Shown piece after piece: positions 36,181-45,300 of a stretch of DNA of 64,000 nucleotides. The notes under the pieces were generated by a model. It ran no database searches. It was not told where the DNA came from and worked only from the letters and a program-made list of their open reading frames with translations. Position numbers and translations under genes: made by a program. Each line of letters starts with the position of its first letter. Position 1 is the stretch's first letter. Source of the DNA: CAYRFQ01 sp964423615 (GTDB taxonomy: Bacteria > Planctomycetota > Planctomycetia > Gemmatales > Gemmataceae); assembly GCA_964423615.1 (NCBI GenBank), contig CAYRFQ010000003.1, positions 1 through 64,000 on the forward strand, read 5' to 3'.

Positions 36181-37938
36181 CTACAACGCTCGCCGCTTCA
36201 CGGCCGTCGGCTCGGCATACGTTGGATCAGCAGTCGAAACTGGCGTTTTCTTCGCTTCTTCCAACAGTTCGGACCCATCAAGGATGCTATAACTGTAGCC
36301 CTGTTCGGTCAGGAACAACTGGCGGTGGTGGGCAAAGTCTTGTTCTCGAGTGTCCCGACTCACTAGAGTATAAAAATGAGCACTCTGGCCTCCCGATTTG
36401 GGCCGAAGCACACGGCCAAGCCGCTGGGCTTCCTCTTGGCGTGACCCGAACGTTCCCGATACCTGAATCAACACATTTGCGTCGGGCAAGTCAATCGCAA
36501 AGTTCCCGACTTTCGACAACACAAGATGACGGATTTCCCCAGATCGAAACTTCCTATACAAGTCTTCCCGTTCAGTGTTGCCAGTGCTACCGGTGATCAG
36601 CGGCAACTCGAAACGGGCAGCCAATCGACGAAGTTGCTTCAAGTATTGACCGATAACGATCACCCTTTGGTTGGCGAATTGCCTCAACAGAACTTCGACG
36701 ACATCGTCCTTGACCTGGTTCTCACTGGCAATACGGTACTTCTCACGCCATTCAGCCACAGCATATTCCATCCGCAACCCATCGGGCATAGTGACCCGAA
36801 TTTCGTTACAGTTGGCTTCGGCGATCCAACCGCGAGATTCGAGTTCCCGCCACGGCACGTCGTATTTCTTCGGGCCGATCAAACTGAACACGTCTCCTTC
36901 ACGGCCGTCTTCCCGAATCAACGTCGCCGTCAAACCAAGACGACGACGGGCCTGGATCTGGGCCGTCACACGGAACACCGGAGCGGGCAAGAGATGGACC
37001 TCGTCATAGACAATGAGCCCCCAGTCGCGTTCCTCGAATAACCCAAAATGAGGGTAATCTTCGTTTTTATCCGGACGGTGGGTGACGATCTGATAAGTTG
37101 CGACCGTAACGGGTCCGATTTGTTTATTCTCTCCGGTGTACTCCGTGACCTGATCGTCTTCTAGATCAGTCTTGTCTAGAATCTCGCGACGCCATTGTTT
37201 CACTGCCGTTATGCTCGTCGTCAAAACGAGCGTGGAACGTTGAACGAGCGCCATCCCGGTGATACCAACAATCGTTTTTCCTGCACCACATGGCAGAACG
37301 ATGACACCACTGCCACCCCGAGCATCCCCACCAGCATAAAAGATATCAGCGGCTTCCCGTTGGTAGTCGCGAACTTGGAACGGCACCCCTTGACGGCTGA
37401 TTTCGCGAAGATGAATCGCCAGTGGAGAACCCTCGGTGTATCCGGCAACGTCCTCGGCAGGATAGCCAACGACGATCAACGCTTGTTTCAGAACCCCTCG
37501 ATGCGCCGGCTCGATAACGTACGTACTTTTGTCGAGTTTCGGACCGAGGTATTCTTTCACCTTGGGTTGACGAACGAGTTCCGCAAGCAGCGGCGGATCA
37601 TCACACACAAGTTTGAGTTTATCACCGTGTTTTTTCAGCACGACTCGACCGTATCGGCTAACCAATTCGGTTATGTCGGTTGGAAGATTGTTCGGCAGAG
37701 GAAATTTCGTATACGTCTCAAGGACTTCCAACATGGCGTCAGCCGTCATGCCCGCCGCTGCGGCATTCCATAACGACAACGGCGTCAACCGATAGGTATG
37801 GATGTGTTCAGGACTTTTTTCGAGTTCAGCAAAAGGGGCAAGAGCGTCTCGGGCTTCGGCGTACTTGGGGTTATCCACCTCGACCAGGATCGTTCGATCG
37901 CCCTGGACAATAAGCGGATTCATTGGGTCATATTGCAT
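36181..37938 (-). CDS. XPB-type DNA helicase (superfamily 2)
   Basis: 585 residues. Residues 1-185 hold a helicase-associated N-terminal part and damage-recognition-like region (VRDYQREAADIF starts motif Q). Motif I is LPCGAGKT (216-222), motif II DEVH (312-315), motif III TATL, followed directly by the RED motif (Arg-Glu-Asp, 342-344) that defines XPB, and motif VI QRLGRVLRP. Eukaryotic and archaeal XPB opens DNA in repair and transcription; bacterial copies are patchy. It unwinds DNA 3' to 5' in family members. It heads a minus-strand row with two partner genes. Confidence 0.93.
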   Translation of the reverse strand: MQYDPMNPLIVQGDRTILVEVDNPKYAEARDALAPFAELEKSPEHIHTYRLTPLSLWNAAAAGMTADAMLEVLETYTKFPLPNNLPTDITELVSRYGRVVLKKHGDKLKLVCDDPPLLAELVRQPKVKEYLGPKLDKSTYVIEPAHRGVLKQALIVVGYPAEDVAGYTEGSPLAIHLREISRQGVPFQVRDYQREAADIFYAGGDARGGSGVIVLPCGAGKTIVGITGMALVQRSTLVLTTSITAVKQWRREILDKTDLEDDQVTEYTGENKQIGPVTVATYQIVTHRPDKNEDYPHFGLFEERDWGLIVYDEVHLLPAPVFRVTAQIQARRRLGLTATLIREDGREGDVFSLIGPKKYDVPWRELESRGWIAEANCNEIRVTMPDGLRMEYAVAEWREKYRIASENQVKDDVVEVLLRQFANQRVIVIGQYLKQLRRLAARFELPLITGSTGNTEREDLYRKFRSGEIRHLVLSKVGNFAIDLPDANVLIQVSGTFGSRQEEAQRLGRVLRPKSGGQSAHFYTLVSRDTREQDFAHHRQLFLTEQGYSYSILDGSELLEEAKKTPVSTADPTYAEPTAVKRRAL

Positions 37939-38422
37939 GCGCTAGGCTTCCCTGGCAAGACTCACATTTTGGCGAGTTCCTTGGCGGACGACATATTCCG
38001 ATGGTCGAGTTGGGTCCACAATGAGCGACACAATTCAAGACCTTTTGATTTATTGTTGATCAAGTCAGGTTCACTCCCATTCCGTCGGGTTCCCGCGCAC
38101 CGTCGTTGGTTGCACTTTTGGGGTGACCAAATGGCAGTGTAGTTTGTTCTAAAGGGACGTGCAAGACTAAGTCTCTTTTCCGGGTGTTCCCCGCCAAAGT
38201 GAAAGCAATTGCTTTCTCAATCATCGGATCGTAAAATTTACCACCTAACAAACTCAACTGCAACCACAGCTGCGCCTTGAGGGCTCATATTGGTTTTGGA
38301 GTTCGGTCAATAATAGTTTTTCCCCTTTCCAACACAACTCAACCAAACCGCTCCAACTCCTGACAGCGGTCCTCATCTCAGGCGTACTTTTAACCACACC
38401 ATCTAGCACAGGAGCCAACCAC
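37939..38422. other. Divergent intergenic region (XPB helicase / coiled-coil protein)
   Basis: 484 bp between divergent starts, expected to hold both promoters. No reliable -35/-10 pair, hairpin or small gene was recognised. Confidence 0.4.
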
Positions 38423-39106
38423 ATGGGGTGGAGAGACAAACTCAAAGAAAAAGCTGGCAAACTGAAACAGAATGCAAAAATTGTCGGCAAACTTGTCGAG
38501 GACCGCTTGCCCCCCGACGTTCAGGCCAAATTGAACAGACTCAAACGGAATGCTGAAAAGGCAAAGAACACAGCGAAAAAGACAAAAGATGCAATCAAAA
38601 ACGCCCCCGAAACCATCAAGGCCATGCGGAAACTCATGAGCTACGCAGCGGTAGCATTGGTCCTGGCGGGGAAATACAAGAAGAAGCTAATCATCGAGAA
38701 GGTGAAAGTCGATGCCACTATAAAACTAATGCCTCAACTCGCCGACCCGAAGATCAAAGGCAAAGTGAGCAACGCGGCAAGCAGTTTGAACCACGTGGCT
38801 CGAACCCACCTGAACTATCTCCGGGCTTGGAAGAGATTCAAAGTTGAAACCCCAGACGTCAAGGGCATCAAGGACGCACTCAAGCCAGTCAAGCAGAAGG
38901 AAGCCGATCTGCGAAAGGCTTACGACAAATACAAAAAAGATAAAAAGAAAGCCATTGACGACATCAAAAAGTCTCCAAAAAATGCCATGTTCGGGAAACT
39001 GATTCAAGAATGGGCCGCAGCCGAGCGTGAGGTCCTCAAAGCCATGGAGAAGATCGAAGAGAACACCAAGAAGACCGAAAAATACAAACCCGAAACTCCC
39101 AAGTAA
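38423..39106 (+). CDS. Lysine-rich helical protein of unknown function
   Basis: 227 residues; ATG follows CAGGAGCC. Nearly a quarter of residues are Lys. The chain is predicted to be almost wholly helical, with heptad-like patterns in about 20-70 and 140-220, and one mildly hydrophobic stretch (MSYAAVALVLAGKY, near 73-86) that might touch the membrane. There is no signal peptide. Such basic coiled-coil proteins can bind nucleic acid or membranes, but nothing here fixes a role. It stands alone. Confidence 0.7.
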   Translation: MGWRDKLKEKAGKLKQNAKIVGKLVEDRLPPDVQAKLNRLKRNAEKAKNTAKKTKDAIKNAPETIKAMRKLMSYAAVALVLAGKYKKKLIIEKVKVDATIKLMPQLADPKIKGKVSNAASSLNHVARTHLNYLRAWKRFKVETPDVKGIKDALKPVKQKEADLRKAYDKYKKDKKKAIDDIKKSPKNAMFGKLIQEWAAAEREVLKAMEKIEENTKKTEKYKPETPK

Positions 39107-39821
39107 AGAATCCCAACACCTGGGTGATTGTGTCGTGCAATCGAACTCCAAAAACGCCCTGGCCCAGCGTTGAATTTCTCACTTTTTCTCCCGAACCTTG
39201 CTCGCGGGGCCTGTGTCATCTCGAATGTTCCGATTCGCGCCGCGAGCCGGGAAGCAATTCTATATTCCTTCAACTTTGGCCTCAGGCCACCTACGTTTTG
39301 GGACATCCCATGTCTTACTCCATCTAATCTCGACACTCTTGAGCTGGTAGCTTTCCACGCGCTGTGGCTCTCGTTTGCCACACAGGCATGAACTCCATCC
39401 TGCGCGTGGTGAATCTATACCACGCATCAGCGCAAGCGGCAACTGACGCGATAGGCTTGCACATTCAGGACACCGGAAACGGAAAAACAACGAGTTCCGT
39501 TTTGGTCGTTTGTAGGCTGCGCTCGATCGCCATCTCGGACGAAGAAGGCACACCAACAAAACGAATGGTGTTCCGCCTCTAACGTTCGAGAGTTAACTGG
39601 TCGCACCCTACGAAAAACCAATTACTCAGCGATCGTGTGTCCTTGGTCCCCCGGAAGTCTATTGGCACCGTGAAAACCAAAAGCAAAGAGCTGGGTGCAC
39701 TCTGCTCCCGGTTCTGTGACTATTTCTGGGATAGCCCATCTGCCCTCGAAAGCGTTTCGAGTCATGCGCAGACCTACTCAGTCTGCGCGATTAGGCCATG
39801 GGCTCGATGGAGGCGACAACC
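39107..39821. other. Long gene-free interval before the L6 paralogue
   Basis: 715 bp. Short open frames on both strands have no ribosome site or family resemblance. A palindrome TGGCCTCAGGCCA lies near 39276-39288, similar to one near 53330. No tRNA or other RNA gene was recognised. A decayed gene or an unrecognised small RNA is possible. Confidence 0.4.
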
Positions 39822-40391
39822 ATGTCACGCATTGGAATAAAACCAATCGTGTATCCAGAGAGCGTCCGTGTCGAGATCGAGAACGTGACGATCCAGATCG
39901 CCGGACCCCGCGGGAGGATCGAGTGGACTCACCACCCACGGGTCCGTCTGGAGCACGACCGGAAACAGAACACGATCCGCGTTACTCGTTGCGACGAGTC
40001 ACGCCTGGCTCGGGCCTTACACGGCACCACCCGGACCCTGGTTTCGAACATGGTCGAGGGGGTGACGCAAGGCCACGAAAGGCGACTGATCGTGAGTGGG
40101 ATTGGGTTTCGAGTCAACTGGCATCACGAACAACTCGTTTTCACCGTCGGTTTGGCGCATCGGATTCGCAAGATTCCGCCGTCCAACGTGATGGTCGAAA
40201 TCGTGGAAGATCGAACCGTCGTGGTCACCGGTGTTGACAAGCAAAAAGTCGGGCAATTTGCCGCCGAACTCCGGGCCGTTCGTCCCGTTGGTGTTTACTG
40301 GGATGAGAAAAACAATTGTCCCATCGGTATCTACTACGAAACCGAAAAGCTCCGACGTAAACCCGGTAAGTCTCAACAAATGAAGAAGTGA
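39822..40391 (+). CDS. Isolated ribosomal protein L6 paralogue
   Basis: 189 residues from ATG 39822, with GGAGG nine bases upstream. It starts with the L6 signature MSRIGIKPI and keeps the order of both L6 domains: IQIAGPRGRI, ALHGTTRTLVSNMVEGVTQG and, in the second half, GVDKQKVGQFAAELRAVRPVG. The normal rRNA-contacting end (KGKGIRY) is replaced by a diverged stretch ending RRKPGKSQQMKK. True L6 is encoded in the spc ribosomal operon between S8 and L18; here no ribosomal gene is near. It may be a second, diverged copy used under some conditions, or a ribosome-related factor. I give no gene symbol because rplF proper is probably elsewhere. Confidence 0.85.
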   Translation: MSRIGIKPIVYPESVRVEIENVTIQIAGPRGRIEWTHHPRVRLEHDRKQNTIRVTRCDESRLARALHGTTRTLVSNMVEGVTQGHERRLIVSGIGFRVNWHHEQLVFTVGLAHRIRKIPPSNVMVEIVEDRTVVVTGVDKQKVGQFAAELRAVRPVGVYWDEKNNCPIGIYYETEKLRRKPGKSQQMKK

Positions 40392-40427
40392 TATCGCCCA
40401 CGCTGTGGCGAGTCTACGATTCAGCAT

Positions 40428-40487
40428 GCCCCGGATCTGTGCCGTTGTCCTGGCAAGCAGAGCAGCGCAGATTCGGGGCTTTTCTGT
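40428..40487 (+). terminator. Rho-independent terminator of the L6 paralogue
   Basis: CCCCGGATCTG (40429-40439) pairs with CAGATTCGGGG (40468-40478), 11 bp with one G-U pair, and is followed at once by CTTTTCTGTCT. It lies 37 bp after the L6 stop. The loop of 28 bases is long but contains a smaller stem. Confidence 0.7.
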
Positions 40488-40659
40488 CTAGTTAACAGCT
40501 TCACCCAAGATGCTTTTCTTCGCTATGAAAGTTCACGAAGCAGCAGATTTCTCTGTCACTTCATCCAGCTTGTGTCCCTCGAACAGGAGGTAATGACCTT
40601 TCGTCTCAACAATTCCTCACGAAAGGAGTTCGTCGAACATTGGACTGAGCCCAAGTTTC

Positions 40660-41034
40660 TCAGTTCAGACTCCGAAACATTGACGACCGGTGAGCATCCG
40701 ACTCGATCAATTCTTCCCGTTGTCCGACCCACAAAGCCCACTGCGGGGCTCCGTCCTGGAGCCAGAAACCAGCGAAAGTCATTCCGTCGGGCGAAAGCAT
40801 GAATCGCCCTTCACCGTGGATGTACTCGGCTGAAGAAACTGTGGGGGTCTGGGCATACTGGAATTCGCCAACGGGTTCGTAGTAGTCGAATATCAGCTCA
40901 TTTCCAACTACCTCTCCTTCGATCCGAGAGTTGTTGGCGTAAACCCCTTCCACACGTCCATCGAATTCGCGGAGATCCATCGGTCCAAAGGTAGTCTGCC
41001 ATCGACCCGTGAAGCTCAAACGTCGAGTACTCAT
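40660..41034 (-). CDS. Small protein of unknown function, beta-rich
   Basis: 124 residues from ATG 41034, which has TTTGGAG upstream; an ATG at 41079 overlaps the stop of the aspartyl-protease gene as ATGA and is a rival start. The sequence is full of short beta strands with Gly turns (GRWQTTFGPMDLREFDGRVEG, then GEVVGNELIFDYYEP, RFMLSPDGMTFAGFW), as in lipocalin-like or calycin-like repeats found in many bacterial proteins. No signal peptide. It ends the minus-strand run and is probably translated with the preceding gene. Confidence 0.7.
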   Translation of the reverse strand: MSTRRLSFTGRWQTTFGPMDLREFDGRVEGVYANNSRIEGEVVGNELIFDYYEPVGEFQYAQTPTVSSAEYIHGEGRFMLSPDGMTFAGFWLQDGAPQWALWVGQREELIESDAHRSSMFRSLN

Positions 41035-41075
41035 GATTACTCCAAATACGTCCAAAGTTCTCCCTGTCGTTTTCG

Positions 41076-42377
41076 TCATTGTCTATCAGAGTTTTTCAGC
41101 GTTGGATCAGTGAAAAAATACTTCCGCTGATCGAAATCGATCGTCCATGTGTAGCGACTGAGAAACGTATGACTTATGAGCCCGTGAATATCCACTCCAC
41201 CTAGTGTCGATAGGATAGCCTTCTTCTTGTTAAGCACAAAAAGTCCCTCTTGCTTCAACGTCCCAAGAGACAGAGGTAGTGGTAGCTCAAATACCTTCTT
41301 CTCCAACAGTTCTTTTGGGACCCCACACGACTCATAGAGCGAGGTAGTACCCCAAAACGCTGCCTGACGAACTTTTCCCGATTTCGTATCGAAGTGCAGG
41401 GACACCAATCCAGAATCTACAAAAAAATTGAGTGACTTCGCGTTACTCAAACCACCTCGCGCGAACATATAATGATCATCCCACAGGTAAAACGGCACCT
41501 CTACGCCTTGGGCGAATCTACGCTCATGCTCTTTCCTCAACTCCGTGTTCTTTCTCGGGGATAACACGAGTCGCTTTCGCGGGTAATCGAGCGTCGAGAG
41601 GAACTGTTCGAGCACGTTTGTTCCAAAGATAACAAAATCTTGGCTCCCCTTTAGAGTCGGAAGTACGACAACAGGGACGTTCGTCAGTTCGGCATCGCCG
41701 AGTTGAAAACTCTTCGCGATCCCGAAGTAGGCGTTGACCGTCTTGGTCGCATGTTTTCCCTTCCCAGCCTCGATCAACTTGATCCCAAGTTTCTCCGCCC
41801 GTTCCTTTCCCATGTGCAGAAAGGCTCCACCGGTATCGACGTGGGCTAGGACTTTCTTTCCGTTCAATGTCGCAGCGAAAGCCGGAAAGTAGGGCGTCAA
41901 AGGATGCTTCGCAAAGGCAATTTCCGTCGTCTTGTTGAGTTCAACTGCCAACGGTTCCTCCGCTCGCATTTTCAAGACAACCTGTTGGGTTTTTGACATC
42001 TTCCGTTTGACTGCGAAAACTCGTGCCTCCTCGTATTTACCGAGGTGGAGATGAGCCTGCAGCACCGGTGGACCGAGAGTCTTGTGCCCAGCGAATTGCG
42101 GGTCGATCAACGTGTAGTGCTTCAACGTTTCCTGATATTGTCCACGGACATATGTGTAAAGAAATAGCCCGTAGTGTCGGGCATTCTTGTCCTTGATCTT
42201 GGGAGCGAGTTTTCCAAGCGTTGGAATGTTGCCTTGCTTCCATGCCTTGGCAGCCTCTCTGGCAACTGGGTCGTTGGGCTGTCCAAGGATGTGAATCGGG
42301 AAGAATGAGCAGACGAGCATTGACCCGAAAAAAACGAAGGAAGGCCTATTCGGCCCTCCACAAGTGAAAGGATACAT
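41076..42377 (-). CDS. Secreted retropepsin-like aspartyl protease with two catalytic motifs
   Basis: 433 residues. A signal peptide (about 12-32) is followed by a TPR-like helical part (35-150). Then come two pepsin-like halves: the first has VDTGGAF (Asp181) and ends FGTNVLEQFLSTLDY; the second has FVDSGL (Asp321) and ends LSRYTWTIDFDQRKYFF. Retroviral-type bacterial homologues have one motif and act as dimers; here both lie in one chain, so a monomer could be active. It is extracytoplasmic. It starts 13 bp after the large CxxCH gene and overlaps or abuts the small beta-rich gene. Confidence 0.85.
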   Translation of the reverse strand: MYPFTCGGPNRPSFVFFGSMLVCSFFPIHILGQPNDPVAREAAKAWKQGNIPTLGKLAPKIKDKNARHYGLFLYTYVRGQYQETLKHYTLIDPQFAGHKTLGPPVLQAHLHLGKYEEARVFAVKRKMSKTQQVVLKMRAEEPLAVELNKTTEIAFAKHPLTPYFPAFAATLNGKKVLAHVDTGGAFLHMGKERAEKLGIKLIEAGKGKHATKTVNAYFGIAKSFQLGDAELTNVPVVVLPTLKGSQDFVIFGTNVLEQFLSTLDYPRKRLVLSPRKNTELRKEHERRFAQGVEVPFYLWDDHYMFARGGLSNAKSLNFFVDSGLVSLHFDTKSGKVRQAAFWGTTSLYESCGVPKELLEKKVFELPLPLSLGTLKQEGLFVLNKKKAILSTLGGVDIHGLISHTFLSRYTWTIDFDQRKYFFTDPTLKNSDRQ

Positions 42378-42390
42378 AGTTGAAGATTCT

Positions 42391-45300
42391 CTACTTCGTG
42401 GGAGTCTTAGCTTCTGGAAACACTTCCAACTTCAGGTCTTTGAATCGTACTTCGAAAGGACTCCCGGAGTGTACTTGTAGAGCGATAATCCCATTCCGGC
42501 GACCCGGAGGATCTACAAGATCAACACATAGTTTTCCGTTGACATACGTCTTGATCCGGGACCCAACGGCCTCAATGACATACGAGTTCCATTCACCTTT
42601 CTTGATGTGTTGGTCTCCCGGTTTGGTCCAAAGCAAACCGCGTCCGTGCTCCTCATAGAGCTTGCCCCACCAACCTTTTCCTACGTCGGCTTGATAGCCA
42701 CTGACATCTCCCCCAGGCAACACCTGGCTACGAAACTGGATACCACTATTCCCACTGTCGGGCCTGAGCTTCACCTTGAGTGACAACCGAAAGTCACGAA
42801 CAACCAAATCACTCACGAGGAACTCATTGCGATTCGGTTTACCTGCAGGCCGGATTCCAATGATCTCCCCTTTTTCAACTCGCCAATACTTCTTGCGACC
42901 TTGCCATCCTGTGAGATCCTTGCCGTTGAAAAACGTTCTTACGTTGTCCTTTGTCGCCAGGAGCGGCACTTGCTTGGGACTCGCGAGATAGGCCAACAAC
43001 GCCCGAGCGTCGGCATCAGACATCTGTGGCAGCTGGTCCTCGGGCATCATCGATTTGTGGCTACTTCGCACCCCTTTGACTTCGTCGCGCGGAAGTGTGA
43101 TGATTTCGTCAGCAGTTGCAACTGTGTAAGCGTCCTTGGTTTCTTGCCGGATGATGCCAGTGATGATCCGACCGCGTTTCGTAAGGATCACGCTCGCCGT
43201 ATACTCTTTCGCCAGAACGGCAGACGGGTCGATAATATTGGTCAACAAGTAATCGAGGTCGGCCCGATTCGATCCAGTGAGTTCAGGGCCAATGTCACCA
43301 CCTTGACCGAAGAGTTTATGACACTGCATACACGTATTGGTGAACACGGCACGCCCTAGTGGTAACATCTTCTCTGAAACAGGATTCGCCGCTACAAGTT
43401 GCTTATAACGAGCGATCAACTTGGCTTTCTCGGCAGGAGTTTTTCGGATCGTTCCCCACACGTTGGCGATCTGTTTATTGATTCCGTCGTCCTCGAGATT
43501 TCGCAATCGCCGAACGAGATCTGCGGTCAAATCCTTGGCCGAGACTTTCTTCGAACCAACCGCGGTGAGTAGCTCTTGCGCGTACTTGGGCCGCGACACG
43601 AGCGTTGCCAAAGCCAATCGTTTCTCCGCTGGGTTGAGCTTGGGATAGTGCTTGAGGATCAACGAAGGAGTCTCGGGATCGTCGAACGAAGCAAGACCCT
43701 TGAGCGCGTCGGCCCGCATCGATTCGTCGGCCAGGAGTTTTTGGAGAATCGGGAGCAACTTGGCATCCCGCGAAGATAACAGCGTCTCCAGGAACTCTTT
43801 CCGTTGTTCCAGCGGAGTAGTCGATTTCGAAACCAAAGTCCGCATCCTTTGTTGAACTGTCGGATCGCCGAACTTCACAGCCAACGACCAGACAACGGCT
43901 CGTACGCCTCCGTCTTCGCTATCCCCCAAGGAATCGAATATCTTGGACCAGTTCTTGGGCATGGTGACTTTTCGTTGCCCGCGAAGTCCGTTCTGGATTT
44001 CCCGCAAGATGGTAAGTTGGCGTTTCGTGTCCTTGGTTGCCAACACTCCAGCGATCAACAACTTGCGAGATTCCGGAGTCCCCATCGACGCTACTCGTCG
44101 GGCCATGAATTGTTGCAACAGCGGCACTTTGCTTGCCGTGGCGAGACGCAATGCCTCGGCGGTATTCTCGTTGGCCAGCGGTTCGGCGGCGTACCAGTAC
44201 ATCAATGGTAAGTTGTTGTCGTTGGCGTCTTCCGAATGTTGGACGAGTTTTTCGAGTATTGGCCAACGGTTCTTCACGGGTAAACGGGGAATGGCCGAAG
44301 CCAAGTAGAGGCGGACTAATTGAGACTCATCTTGCGAAGCCATTGTTTCGAACTTCTGGAGGATTTTCGCAGACGGAGTGCCTTCCTCACACGCGAGTTG
44401 AATGGCCCACGACCTCACTTCTTCGCTCGTTTGATCGAGAACTTTTTCGAGATGCACACCTTGCAAATTCCCGGTGACGTGTAAGGCCCACAATGCCCGC
44501 AACGGTACCTCCGAATGAAACACCTTGAGAGTTAAGAACCCAACAGCCTTCTCATCGAGTTTCCGGATCGCAGATCGTTCTTGTAGCAACCGCCTGGCAT
44601 GTCGAACATACCATTCGTTCTCGTGAAACTGGAGCTTGGCGAGGTCCATGTCGGTCTTCTCCCGCAGATCGACTTGCACCGGGTTGGCGCCCTGGTAGCC
44701 GATCTTGAAGATCCGTCCGTTGCTCCGATCGTGCTGCTCAAGCTCTCGTCGGTGGCATTGTTGGCGATCATACCAATCGATCATGTAGACTTGACCATCA
44801 GGTCCATATCGGAAGTACAAAATTTGGGACCAAACATCATTCGTCTTACAGAAATCAGGCTCACCATCACCAACATAACCCGAACCTTGTCTCCACACCC
44901 TATCCACGTTCAAGCGGGCTCCATGAATGTTATTCATGAACAATCGCCCATGATATTTCTTGGGCCATGCTCCACCGAGATAAAACATGGCTCCGGCGTG
45001 AGCATGACCCCCTCCGGAAGCATCGGACTTGGCCCGGTCCAAATCACTCCACTGATTGCCAACCCAATGACGATGTTTGGCAATCGTCTTGATGTCGGCA
45101 TAGGTATACGGGTTGAAGTGAGAGCCGGCTTGTCGTCGGTAACGGCCACCTTGTTGGATATGAAATAAGTGAGGAATTACACAACAGGTCAGGAAACAAT
45201 GACCGTGTTCGTTAAAGTCAACGCCCCACGGATTACTCGTTCCATGCGCGAAGACTTCAAATTTATGTTTCGTGGGATGATATCGCCAAATGCCGGCGTT

